From contig JAIMBO010000009.1 of assembly GCA_023511405.1 (NCBI GenBank), positions 1-48,924 on the forward strand: DNA of 48,924 nt. The letters are read 5' to 3'. This DNA comes from Rubrobacteraceae bacterium (lineage in GTDB: Bacteria; Actinomycetota; Rubrobacteria; Rubrobacterales; Rubrobacteraceae). Under the pieces are notes generated by a model. The model had not been told where the DNA came from and did not search any database. It saw only the letters and a program-made list of their open reading frames with translations. The position numbers and the translations under genes were made by a program. Below are positions 1 through 7,789 of the stretch, piece after piece. Every line of letters begins with the position of its first letter. Within the stretch, counting starts at the first letter, position 1.

Positions 1-684
1 CGACGGCCGATGGACGTACGCCCTTCGGCGGTCTACCGGGACGTCATCGCCACCATCCGGAACCTCCGGTCCTACCCCGGGGCCGGGACGTTCATCGCCG
101 CCACCGTGCTCTACACCGACGCGGCGAACACCGCAGTCTCCAACATGGCGCTCTACGGCCGGGAGGTCTTCGGGATGAGCTCGGGGGGGATCCGCAACCT
201 GCTGCTCTTCTCCACGGTGTTCGCCATCGTGGGGTCGGCCGCTTTCGGACACCTCTCCGACCGGGTGGGGCCGAAGCGGGCGCTCGTCGTGGTGCTCCTG
301 CTGTGGCTGGGCGCGATAGCTCTGGCCGCGGTCGCGCCCGGTCCCCGGGTGCTCCTCCTCGTCGGGCCGGTCGTCGGGGTCGCCCTCGGCGCAACCTGGA
401 CCGTGAGCCGGGCGATGCTCGTCGCGCTCGCCCCGCCCGAGAAGACCGGGGAGTTCTTCGGGCTCTACAACCTCGCGGGGAGGTTCTCCGCCGTCGCCGG
501 CCCCGCCCTCATAGCGCTCCTTCTGGACGCCTTCGGTGGCCTCGGGGCACCCTCTTACCGCATCGCCATAGGGGCGCTCGCGATCGTGGTGCTCGCCGGG
601 CTCTATCTGCTCTCCCGCACTCCCGACGTGCGCCCGTCCACCACACCACCCGAATACCACGTGCCGCCGGATGCGGGAGCTTGA
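1..684 (+). CDS. UMF1/Atg22-like MFS permease, C-terminal part
   Basis: The frame is open to the left edge, so the start and the first transmembrane helices lie outside the window. About 227 residues are visible with roughly six hydrophobic segments. A loop motif GHLSDRVGPKR, about 80 residues in, is the repeated MFS A-motif at the start of the second half of the protein. The segments LYTDAANTAVSNMALYG and EFFGLYNLAGRFSAVAGP resemble the UMF1 (Atg22-like) branch of the superfamily. The substrate cannot be read from the sequence. The gene ends 54 bases before nagA on the same strand, so co-transcription with nagA is possible. Family assignment is good; function is unknown. Confidence 0.75.
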   Translation, partial: RRPMDVRPSAVYRDVIATIRNLRSYPGAGTFIAATVLYTDAANTAVSNMALYGREVFGMSSGGIRNLLLFSTVFAIVGSAAFGHLSDRVGPKRALVVVLLLWLGAIALAAVAPGPRVLLLVGPVVGVALGATWTVSRAMLVALAPPEKTGEFFGLYNLAGRFSAVAGPALIALLLDAFGGLGAPSYRIAIGALAIVVLAGLYLLSRTPDVRPSTTPPEYHVPPDAGA

Positions 685-738
685 GAGCCCGGAGCATAAC
701 TGGGAAGATGGACCGTGATGCCACGGGGAGGCGAGATT

Positions 739-1947
739 TTGCCGGATAGAGAACCCGCCAGACACATCGCCCTCAGAGGGAGGGTGGTGACCGACTACGA
801 GGTATGGTCCGAAGGAACGGTCCTCATCGAGGGCGGCGCGATAAGGGAGGTGAGCCGCGAGCCGCTCGACCCCGGCGAGGGTGGGGAGGTGAGGGATTGC
901 GGGGACTCGCTGCTCGTGCCCGGCTTCGTCGACCTGCAGGTCAACGGAGCCTTCGGGGTGGACGTAGCCTCTTCGCCCGAGAGGATCGACGAGCTCTCCC
1001 GGCGGCTGCTCGCCACCGGGACGACCTCCTACGTGCCGACCGTGATCTCTTCTCCGGAGAGCCTCTACGAGGAGACCCTGCCCGTCCTCGCCGAAAAGGT
1101 CGCGCGCCGGGGCGGGATGGCCGAGCCGCTCGGCATACACCTGGAGGGACCCTTCATCAACCTGAAACGACGGGGGGCGCACGCCGCCGCCCACATCGTC
1201 CCTCCGGACCCCTCCCTCTTCGCCAGGCTGCTCGAGCTCGGTCCTATCAGGATGGTCACCCTCGCCCCGGAGCTCGAGGGAGCGAGGAAGCTCATCGAGA
1301 TGGCCCGCAGGTACGGGGTCGTCGTCTCGGCGGGGCATTCCGACGCCTCCTTCGAGGAGGCCTACGAGGCGCTCGACGCCGGGGTTCTGGCGCTCACGCA
1401 CCTGTTCAACACGATGAGCCGGATGCACCACCGCGAGCCCGGTCTTCCTGGAGCGGCCTTTGCCCACCCGCTCGCGGTCTGCGGGCTCATCTCCGACGGC
1501 ATCCACATCCACCCGGAGATGGTCGCGCTCGCCTTCCGCATGCTCGGCCCCGACCGCATCTGCCTGGTCACCGACTCTACGGCGGCGACCGGGATGGGGC
1601 CGGGGGAGTACGCGCTGGCCACCCGCCGCATCTACCGCGAGACGAACGTCACCCGGCTCGGCAGCGGCGCGCTCGCGGGGAGCCTCCTGACCATGGAGGA
1701 GGCCTTCCAGAACATCCTCGCCTTCACCGGGTGTACCCTGCCCGAGGCGGCCCGCATGGCCTCGACCGCGCCGGCGCGCCTGATCGGGGAGGGGCGGCGC
1801 AAGGGACGGCTCGCCCCGGGTTACGACGCCGATATCACCGTGCTCAGACCCGACCTCTCGGTGGAGGCGGTCTGGAAGGGGGGAGAGCTCTCCTACGCCG
1901 ATAGAACCGGCAAGTCGCTCGGGAACGGAGGAGGTGAGGGATTTTGA
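739..1947 (+). CDS. nagA: N-acetylglucosamine-6-phosphate deacetylase
   Basis: The product removes acetate from GlcNAc-6-phosphate to give glucosamine-6-phosphate, in the cytoplasm, for amino-sugar use or cell-wall recycling. It is an amidohydrolase-fold protein of about 402 residues, the usual size. Metal and substrate residues are visible: the Q67-x-N69 pair in DLQVNG that replaces the HxH motif as in E. coli NagA, E136 in HLEGPF, H200 in SAGHSD, H221 in LTHLFNTM and the catalytic Asp D279 in VTDSTAATG. I chose the TTG at 739 because GGGGAGGCGAG lies just upstream; a GTG at 715 and an ATG at 718 are in frame but lack a good ribosome site. The stop overlaps the start of the macrodomain gene. 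Confidence 0.9.
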   Translation: MPDREPARHIALRGRVVTDYEVWSEGTVLIEGGAIREVSREPLDPGEGGEVRDCGDSLLVPGFVDLQVNGAFGVDVASSPERIDELSRRLLATGTTSYVPTVISSPESLYEETLPVLAEKVARRGGMAEPLGIHLEGPFINLKRRGAHAAAHIVPPDPSLFARLLELGPIRMVTLAPELEGARKLIEMARRYGVVVSAGHSDASFEEAYEALDAGVLALTHLFNTMSRMHHREPGLPGAAFAHPLAVCGLISDGIHIHPEMVALAFRMLGPDRICLVTDSTAATGMGPGEYALATRRIYRETNVTRLGSGALAGSLLTMEEAFQNILAFTGCTLPEAARMASTAPARLIGEGRRKGRLAPGYDADITVLRPDLSVEAVWKGGELSYADRTGKSLGNGGGEGF

Positions 1948-2474
1948 AACGCGAGGTCGACGGCGTGACGATAGAGTGCGTCCGGGGAGATATCACGCGG
2001 CAGCCGGACGTGGAGGCCATAGTGAACGCGGCCAACGCCCGGCTCACCACCGGTGGCGGGGTGGCCGGGGCGATCCACCGCGCCGCCGGCCCGGGCCTCG
2101 AGGAAGAATGCCGCCCCCTCGCCCCGATAAGCCCCGGCGAGGCGGTCATCACCGGCGGCCACGACCTCCCCAACGCCCACGTCATCCACACTCTGGGCCC
2201 GGTCTACGGCTCGGACCACCCGGAGGCTGAGCTTCTCGCGAACTGCTACCGCAACGCTTTACGCCTCGCCGACGAGCACGGCGTCACTTCCATAGCCTTC
2301 CCCGCCATCTCGACCGGCGTCTTCGGCTACCCGGTCGAGGAGGCGGCCCGGGTGGCCATCGGGACCGTGCTCGATGAGGCCCCCAGGCTCCAGAACGTAC
2401 GCCTCATACGCTTCGTCCTCTTTGGCGAGCGGGACCTCGAGGTCCACGAGCGAATTCTCGCCGCGGGAGGTTGA
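1944..2474 (+). CDS. Macrodomain protein (ADP-ribose/O-acetyl-ADP-ribose hydrolase type)
   Basis: A single-domain macrodomain protein of 176 residues. Family signatures are clear: VNAANARLTTGGGVAGAIH near residues 30-50, which forms the ADP-ribose site, and STGVFGYPVEEAA near residue 120, the second phosphate-binding loop. Relatives such as YmdB and MacroD hydrolyse O-acetyl-ADP-ribose or remove ADP-ribose from proteins; the exact substrate cannot be decided here. The TTG start at 1944 overlaps the nagA stop codon by four bases and is preceded by GGAGGTGAGGG, so its translation is probably coupled to nagA. Pairing with nagA may link deacetylation to NAD-derived metabolites, but that is only inference. 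Confidence 0.88.
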   Translation: MKREVDGVTIECVRGDITRQPDVEAIVNAANARLTTGGGVAGAIHRAAGPGLEEECRPLAPISPGEAVITGGHDLPNAHVIHTLGPVYGSDHPEAELLANCYRNALRLADEHGVTSIAFPAISTGVFGYPVEEAARVAIGTVLDEAPRLQNVRLIRFVLFGERDLEVHERILAAGG

Positions 2475-2553
2475 GCGCCAGGGCCATTGTGCCGGCGGCA
2501 GAGACCGGGAGATCCATTCGCGGTCCGAGCATGGACACGCTCACCGCCCTCCC

Positions 2554-2575
2554 GGGCGCCTCACGGGGGGCGCCC
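2554..2575. terminator. Possible terminator hairpin between convergent genes
   Basis: GGGCGCC at 2554-2560 pairs with GGCGCCC at 2569-2575 across an 8-base loop. It lies in the 127-base gap between the macrodomain gene and the convergent CoA-transferase gene. No T-tract follows on either strand, so this is weak evidence for intrinsic termination. Confidence 0.35.
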
Positions 2576-2601
2576 CCGCTCCTCTCCTCACGGTGTGTTG
2601 C

Positions 2602-3780
2602 TCAGAGCGCGCCCTCGCGGCGCAACGCTTCCACCTCATCCTCGTCGTAACCGAGCTCCTCGAGGATGGCCTCGGTGTGCTCCCCGACCTCCGGGATCGG
2701 ACCCATCACCGGCTCCTCTGCGTTCGGGACGGCGGGCGGCAGGAGAGCGTCGAGCGCCCCGACCGGGGAGTCGACCTTCCGCCAGCGCTTCCGGGCCTCG
2801 TGCTGCGGGTGGTCGAGAAACTCCCGCACGCTGCGCAGCCGGGCGTTGGCTATCTTGGCGGCGTCGAGCCTCCCTATGACCTCCTCGGAGGAGAGGGCGC
2901 CGAAGACCCGTCCGATCTCCTCATGCAGCTCGTCTCTGTTCTCCACCCTCCTGGGGTTCGAGGAGAACCGGGGATCTCCGGCGAGCTCCGAGCGTTGCAG
3001 CACTTCCCGGCAGAAGCGCTCCCACTCCCTCTCGTTCTGGATCCCCAGGAACACCGTCCTGCCGTCGCCGCAGGGGAACGGTCCGTAGGGGGCGATGGCG
3101 GCATGGCTCGCCCCGGTGCGCGGCGGCTGCTCTCCGGAGTACATCGTGTAGTATGCGGGGAAACCCATCCACTCGGAGAGGGCCTCGAAGAGCGAAACCT
3201 CTATATGCGAGCCCTCCCCGGTGCGCTCCCGCTTCAACAGCGCGGTGAGGATCCCGCTGAAGGCGTACATCCCGGCGGCTATGTCCGCGACGGAGATGCC
3301 GACCTTCGAGGGGGTCTCGGGCGTGCCGGTCACCGAGACGAGGCCGGTCTCGCACTGCACCAGAAGGTCGTAGGCCTTCTTCTCGCGGTAAGGGCCGCTC
3401 TCCCCGTAGCCGGAGACGGAGCAGGTGACGAGATGGGGGTGCCCGGCGCGCAGCGCCTTCGCGCCGAAGCCGAGCCGCCCGGCGGCGCCGGGGGCGAGAT
3501 TCTGCACGAAGACGTCGGCGCGGGAGATCAGACGTCGCAAGACCTCCTTTGACCCTTCCTTCTTGAGGTCCAGCGCGATCGACTCCTTCGAGCGGTTGAG
3601 CCAGACGAAGTGGCTCGAGAGCCCGCGGGCTTTCTCGTCGTAGTGGCGGGCGAAGTCCCCCACCCCGGGACGTTCGACCTTTATGACCCTCGCGCCGAGG
3701 TCGGCGAGCTGGCGGGTGGCGAAGGGGGCGGCGACCGCCTGCTCCAAAGAGACGACCGTCATGCCTTCGAGCGGCAGCAT
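2602..3780 (-). CDS. CaiB/BaiF family (class III) CoA-transferase
   Basis: Class III CoA-transferases move CoA between carboxylic acids through an aspartyl anhydride. This 392-residue protein has the family start (GMTVVSLEQAVAAPFATRQLADLGARV is split by the usual QLADLGA helix), the KVERPGVGD segment near residue 35 and the conserved Asp D166 in SVADIAAG, which aligns with the catalytic Asp of formyl-CoA transferase. The ATG at 3780 follows the acyl-CoA dehydrogenase stop after one base, so it is the last gene of the MaoC-MmgE/PrpD-ACAD-CaiB operon. It probably activates a carboxylic acid to its CoA ester, or recycles CoA from the product. The acid is unknown. Confidence 0.9.
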   Translation of the reverse strand: MLPLEGMTVVSLEQAVAAPFATRQLADLGARVIKVERPGVGDFARHYDEKARGLSSHFVWLNRSKESIALDLKKEGSKEVLRRLISRADVFVQNLAPGAAGRLGFGAKALRAGHPHLVTCSVSGYGESGPYREKKAYDLLVQCETGLVSVTGTPETPSKVGISVADIAAGMYAFSGILTALLKRERTGEGSHIEVSLFEALSEWMGFPAYYTMYSGEQPPRTGASHAAIAPYGPFPCGDGRTVFLGIQNEREWERFCREVLQRSELAGDPRFSSNPRRVENRDELHEEIGRVFGALSSEEVIGRLDAAKIANARLRSVREFLDHPQHEARKRWRKVDSPVGALDALLPPAVPNAEEPVMGPIPEVGEHTEAILEELGYDEDEVEALRREGAL

Positions 3781-3781
3781 C

Positions 3782-4927
3782 CTAGAACGACCTCGGCAGC
3801 CCGAGCACGTGCTCGGCGACGTAGGAGAGGATGAGGTTGGTGGAGATGGGGGCGACCTGGAAGAGCCGGGTCTCGCGGAACTTCCGCTCGACGTGGTATG
3901 CGGTGTCGAAGCCGTAGCCCCCGAAGGTCTGCAGCGCGACGTTCGCGGCTTTCCAGGCAGCGTCGGCCGCGAGCAGGAGCGACATGTTGGCCTCGGCCCC
4001 GCAGGGCTCTCCCCGGTCGAAGAGCTCCGCGGCCCTAAAGCGCATCAGGTCCGCCGCCTCCACGTCGACGTGGGCGCGGGCTATGGGGAACTGCACCCCC
4101 TGGTTTTCGCCGATGGGCCGCCCGAAGACCACGCGCTCTTTCGCCCTTTCCGTGGCCTTCTCGACGAACCAGCGCCCGTTGCCGATGCACTCGGCGGCAA
4201 TAAGGATACGCTCGGCGTTCATCCCGTCGAGGATGTAGCGGAAGCCTTTGCCCTCCTCGCCGAGGAGGTTCTGCGCCGGGACCTCGAGGTCTTCGAAGAC
4301 GAGCTCGTTGGTCTCGTTGTTGATCATCACCCGGCGGGGCTTCACGGTGAGGCCGTTGCCCACGGCTTCGCGCAGGTCCACGAGGAAGACCGAGAGCCCC
4401 TCGGACTTCTTCCTCACCTGCTCGCGCGGGGTGGTGCGGGCGAGGAGGACCATCATGTCCGAGTGCTGGACGCGGGAGATGTAGATCTTGCGCCCGTTTA
4501 TGACGTAGCGGTCGCCTTCTTTGCGGGCGAAGGTCTCTATGGAGGTGGTGTCGGTGCCGGCCCCGGGCTCGGTGACCCCGAAGGCCTGAAGCCGGATCTC
4601 CCCGGAAGCTATCTTCGGCAGGTACTCCCTCTTCTGCTCCTCGGAGCCGTGCCGGAGCAGCGTCCCCATCACGTACATCTGGGCGTGGGCGGGCTGGGCG
4701 TTGCCCCCGCTCCGGTTGACCTCCTCCAGGATCACGGAGGCCTCGGCGAGCGTCGTCCCCAGCCCCCCGTACTCCTCGGGGATGAGCGCCGCGAGCAGCC
4801 TGCTCTCGGTCATCGCCCGCACGAACTCCTCGGGGTACTCGCGCCGTTCGTCCAGCTCCCGCCAGTACTCCTCGCCGAAGCGGGCGCAGACCTGGCGTAC
4901 GCTCTGCCGCAGCTTCTCGTGGCTCAA
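3782..4927 (-). CDS. Acyl-CoA dehydrogenase
   Basis: A flavoprotein of 381 residues that should oxidise an acyl-CoA to the 2-enoyl-CoA and pass electrons to ETF. The three ACAD domains are recognisable: an N-terminal helical part with IPEEYGGLG, the middle beta domain with FGVTEPGAGTDTTS (FAD and substrate contacts), and the C-terminal helices with QTFGGYGF near residue 330. The TTG start at 4927 overlaps the stop of the MmgE/PrpD gene (TTGA) and has GGGGAGGTGAGATC upstream, so translation is coupled. The same reading frame continues open far upstream, but that part is a shadow of the MmgE/PrpD gene. The substrate is probably a short branched or dicarboxylic acyl-CoA, which is inference from the operon. 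Confidence 0.9.
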   Translation of the reverse strand: MSHEKLRQSVRQVCARFGEEYWRELDERREYPEEFVRAMTESRLLAALIPEEYGGLGTTLAEASVILEEVNRSGGNAQPAHAQMYVMGTLLRHGSEEQKREYLPKIASGEIRLQAFGVTEPGAGTDTTSIETFARKEGDRYVINGRKIYISRVQHSDMMVLLARTTPREQVRKKSEGLSVFLVDLREAVGNGLTVKPRRVMINNETNELVFEDLEVPAQNLLGEEGKGFRYILDGMNAERILIAAECIGNGRWFVEKATERAKERVVFGRPIGENQGVQFPIARAHVDVEAADLMRFRAAELFDRGEPCGAEANMSLLLAADAAWKAANVALQTFGGYGFDTAYHVERKFRETRLFQVAPISTNLILSYVAEHVLGLPRSF

Positions 4928-6306
4928 GATCTCACCTCCCCGGCTCCTTCGGCGAGCAGCGGGCCCACCTCTTCCTCTTCGTGCAGGTTCCAGGCGAAGC
5001 AGACGAGCCGCCCCGCCGCCTCTTCTCTCGCCCCGCCGTGGGCGGCGAGGCGGCGCACCTTCTCCTCTATCTCCGCGCGGCTCAGGGGGTTGCCGGGATC
5101 GCCCTTGGGTACGTCGACGCGCGAGGTGACCTCCCGCCCGTCCTTCGTCCTTATGTCCACCAGCCCGATCCAACGCCCCGGATAGGCCTCGTCGACCTCG
5201 GGGTCGAGGACCATCTCCACCCGGCGGGCGAAGCTCAAAACCTCCTCGTCGTGCAGCGACTCCTCGGTGAAGTCCTCGAGCCCCGCGCGGCCCCTCAGCG
5301 CGACGAGCGCGAGCACGAAGCCCATCGAGAACTTGGCCTGGTGCACGCTCGCGGGCTCGACGACGTCCCCGAGGACCTCTATCGCCCCGGCGTGCACCCT
5401 CGCCCGCACCGCCTCTATGTCCTCCGCGGCGAGCCCGTGCTCCCGCATCCCGGCGAGCAGGGCGTCGGCCGCCGGGTGCGAGTGCCGGCAGGAGGCGTAA
5501 TGCTTGAACGAGGTCTCGAGCACGGCCCACCGCTCCCCGAGGTCCGCCGTGAGCCTCCCCGCGTCGGCGTCGGAGGACATCCCGGCGGCCATTCCCTTCT
5601 CCCCCTCCAGGATGCCCCGCGCACCCCGGAGACCCTCCCGCGCGAGGTACGCCGAGAGGAGCCCGCTGCTCGCGGCCCGGGCGGTGTGCAGCTGCTTGGA
5701 GTCGGCCCCCTCGGAGAGGAACTGCCAGAGCCCCGCCGCCTGGGTCCCGGCCGAGCCCAGGGCGTCGGCCATCTCCGCCTCGTCCGCCCCGAGAACGTGC
5801 GCCGCGGCGGCCGCCGCCGCGAGCGTCCCGGCCGTGCCCGTGGTGTGGAAGACCCTGTAGTGCGAGCGGCCGAGGAACTCCCCGACCCGCACCCCGGCCT
5901 CGTACCCGGCGACGGCGGCCGTGATGAGTTCCCTCCCCGATGCTCCCTCCTCCTGCGCCGCCGCGAGCGCCGCCGGGAAGACGACCGCCCCCGGATGCAG
6001 CACGGAGGCGTTGTGTACGTCGTCCTGCTCGACGGCGTGCGAGGAGGCGGCGTTCACCAGCGCCGCGAAGAGGGGAGAGGTGCGCCACCCGAATGCCAGA
6101 ACCTCACACGACCCCTCCCGCGGCCCCAGCGCCCGCGCCACGCGCTCTATCGCCCCGACCGGCCGCTCCCGCCCCCCGGCGAGCGCCGAGCCCGCCCAGT
6201 CCAGGAAGAGCTCCTCGCTCCGGAGCACGGCCTCCTCCGGGAGATCCTCGTACCGGAGCCCCGCGAGGAAGGAGGCGAGCTCCTCCATCCTCCACCCGCC
6301 TTTCAC
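4924..6306 (-). CDS. MmgE/PrpD family protein
   Basis: A 460-residue member of the family that includes 2-methylcitrate dehydratase PrpD and cis-aconitate decarboxylase. Typical segments are VEQDDVHNASVLHPGAVVFPAALA near residue 100 (the DD-x-H and LHPG elements, here given in part as HPGAVVFPAALA), LWQFLSEGADSKQLHTARAA near 195, and FKHYASCRHSHPAADAL near 270. Members act on tricarboxylates and related acids, and many are uncharacterised. The GTG start at 6306 overlaps the MaoC stop as GTGA, with a G-rich ribosome site upstream. The lack of citrate synthase and methylisocitrate lyase nearby argues against a methylcitrate cycle, so the substrate is open. Confidence 0.85.
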   Translation of the reverse strand: MKGGWRMEELASFLAGLRYEDLPEEAVLRSEELFLDWAGSALAGGRERPVGAIERVARALGPREGSCEVLAFGWRTSPLFAALVNAASSHAVEQDDVHNASVLHPGAVVFPAALAAAQEEGASGRELITAAVAGYEAGVRVGEFLGRSHYRVFHTTGTAGTLAAAAAAAHVLGADEAEMADALGSAGTQAAGLWQFLSEGADSKQLHTARAASSGLLSAYLAREGLRGARGILEGEKGMAAGMSSDADAGRLTADLGERWAVLETSFKHYASCRHSHPAADALLAGMREHGLAAEDIEAVRARVHAGAIEVLGDVVEPASVHQAKFSMGFVLALVALRGRAGLEDFTEESLHDEEVLSFARRVEMVLDPEVDEAYPGRWIGLVDIRTKDGREVTSRVDVPKGDPGNPLSRAEIEEKVRRLAAHGGAREEAAGRLVCFAWNLHEEEEVGPLLAEGAGEVRS

Positions 6307-6815
6307 CCCTCCCCCCTTTCCTGCGGGCGCGGGCGCACCCTCTTCGGCCCCCGCCCCCGCTTGTAGACCATGATGGTCCTCCTGAACTCGATGACGACGG
6401 TCCCATCCTGCTTGTACCCCTCCGTCCTCACCTCCACGATCCCCACATCGGGGCGGCTGCGCGACTCCCGCTTGGAGAGCACCTCCGAGCGCGAGTAGAT
6501 CGTATCCCCCTCGAAGACCGGCGCCGGAAGCCTAACCTCGTCCCACCCCAGATTGGCGAACACGTTCTGCGAGACGTCGGTGACGCTCTGCCCCGTCACC
6601 AGCGCCAGCGTGAAGGTGGAGTCAACAAGGGGCCTCCCGAACTCGGTCTGCGCCGCGTAGTGCGCGTCGAAGTGGATGGGGGCCGTGTTCTGCGTCAAAA
6701 GGGTGAACCAGATGTTGTCCGTCTGCGTCACCGTCCGGCCCAGGGGGTGCTCGTAGACGTCCCCCACCTCGAAGTCCTCGTAGAAACGTCCCCTCCAGCC
6801 CTCTTTCACTGCCAT
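6303..6815 (-). CDS. MaoC-family enoyl-CoA hydratase/dehydratase
   Basis: A 170-residue single hot-dog protein that should add water to an enoyl-CoA or remove it from a hydroxyacyl-CoA. The region FEDFEVGD-like YEDFEVGDVYEHP leads into TQTDNIWFTLLTQNTAPIH, where the Asp and His sit at the usual MaoC catalytic positions. Similar sequences are annotated as mesaconyl- or itaconyl-CoA hydratase-like, but I cannot settle the substrate. I chose the ATG at 6815, after GGAGGGTG; a start at 6851 would put the coding region inside the promoter. This is the first gene of the operon and sits directly behind an operator-containing promoter. Confidence 0.87.
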   Translation of the reverse strand: MAVKEGWRGRFYEDFEVGDVYEHPLGRTVTQTDNIWFTLLTQNTAPIHFDAHYAAQTEFGRPLVDSTFTLALVTGQSVTDVSQNVFANLGWDEVRLPAPVFEGDTIYSRSEVLSKRESRSRPDVGIVEVRTEGYKQDGTVVIEFRRTIMVYKRGRGPKRVRPRPQERGEG

Positions 6816-6850
6816 GCGAACACCCTCCCGCAGACGCCATTTTTCTCTCA

Positions 6851-6879
6851 ATTATGTACGTACAAATGTCGTGTGTCAA
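6851..6879 (-). promoter_or_regulatory. Promoter with GntR/HutC-type operator, CoA operon
   Basis: Read on the minus strand, TTGACA (6874-6879) is followed after exactly 17 bases by CATAAT (6851-6856). The palindrome TTGTACGTACAT (6854-6865) fills the end of the spacer and overlaps the -10. It differs by one base from the perfect site at 12083-12094. Repressor binding here would block RNA polymerase. It lies between the GntR stop and the MaoC start. Confidence 0.78.
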
Positions 6880-6887
6880 ACGGCGGG

Positions 6888-7628
6888 TCAGTGGACGCCG
6901 CCGCGGCGCAGTTCGAGGCGGTAGGAGTAGCGGCTGGGGTTGTAGTAGGAGATGGCGAGTTCTACGGGGGTACCGTCCTCCAGGTAGTAGAGGCGTTCGA
7001 CGTAGAGGAGGGGCTCACCTGGGCTGCGGTCGATGTGGCGGGAGACGTGATGGGGGGTGGGGATGGCGGTGAGCTCCTGGCTGGCTCCTACGATGGGTGA
7101 GGGGAGCACGCTCTCCACGGTCCCGATGACGGTTCCGGGGCCGTCTTTGGGGAGCTTCTTCTTCTGCAGGCGTTCTCCGGCGTCGGGGGTGAGGTAGACG
7201 TGGGTGAGGACGAAGGGGTTGCCCTCGTAGAGGCGACGGACGGTGAGGGTGGCGACCTCGTCCGTGGGGAGCTCGAGGCGGGTTGCGTGCTCCTCGTCGT
7301 GTATGATCTCGACCGGATCGAGCACCTCCATCTCGGTGCCGGTCCAGGACATCATCTCCTCCAGGGTGCCGATGGAGCGCAGATACTTGCCGCGTCTGGA
7401 GAGGCTGGTGACGAAGGTGCCCCGTCCGGGGACGCGGTAGACGAGGCCGTCGGCGACCAGCGACTGGAAGGCCTGGCGCACGGTGTGGCGGCTGACGCCG
7501 TAGCGTTCGCAGAGCTCGGCTTCGGTAGGCATCTGGGTACCCTCTTCGAACTCACCGCTCTCTATCGCCTCCCGCAGCTCATCCGACAGCCTGCGATAGG
7601 TGGCGGGCTTGCGTCGCTGGCCTTCCAT
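6888..7628 (-). CDS. GntR-family transcriptional regulator, HutC subfamily
   Basis: A 246-residue regulator with an N-terminal winged helix (about residues 10-75; MPTEAELCERYGVSRHTVRQA holds the helix-turn-helix, followed by the wing RVPGRGTFV) and a C-terminal UTRA ligand domain (about 95-235; ending in VERLYYLEDGTPVELAISYY). HutC-subfamily proteins are usually repressors released by a pathway metabolite. The gene lies between two promoters that carry the same TGTA-CG-TACA palindrome, and a third copy is 4.4 kb away, so it is the obvious candidate for their regulator. Its own upstream region has GTAC-containing inverted repeats that fit autoregulation. The ligand is unknown. Confidence 0.92.
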   Translation of the reverse strand: MEGQRRKPATYRRLSDELREAIESGEFEEGTQMPTEAELCERYGVSRHTVRQAFQSLVADGLVYRVPGRGTFVTSLSRRGKYLRSIGTLEEMMSWTGTEMEVLDPVEIIHDEEHATRLELPTDEVATLTVRRLYEGNPFVLTHVYLTPDAGERLQKKKLPKDGPGTVIGTVESVLPSPIVGASQELTAIPTPHHVSRHIDRSPGEPLLYVERLYYLEDGTPVELAISYYNPSRYSYRLELRRGGVH

Positions 7629-7678
7629 GTACGATCTCCCTTCGTACGCCTCTGGGAATGCTAGTATGCTCTCGTACT
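7629..7678 (-). promoter_or_regulatory. Upstream region of the GntR gene with inverted repeats
   Basis: Two inverted repeats precede the regulator start: GTACGA-N7-TCGTAC at 7629-7647, next to the start codon, and AGTA-N8-TACT at 7663-7678. Both reuse GTAC/TAC half-sites but with wider spacing than the TGTA-N2-TACA operators. On the minus strand TTGGCG and TATACT with an 18-base spacer lie a little further upstream and could be the promoter. Autoregulation is inferred. Confidence 0.4.
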
Positions 7679-7789
7679 ACCGAGTATAGTTTTGCAAATC
7701 GTCCCGCGCCAAAGCTGCGGTCCCAGCGTGTCTCGGATGCAGGAACCCTCGGCCCGGGGATGGACCTTTTGTCGGGAGAACTGGAAGAG

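Noticed and set aside
4928-6088. Upstream extension of the acyl-CoA dehydrogenase frame
   Set aside because: The translation is Arg/Gly-rich and shadows the MmgE/PrpD gene; a TTG with a good ribosome site at 4927 gives a normal protein.
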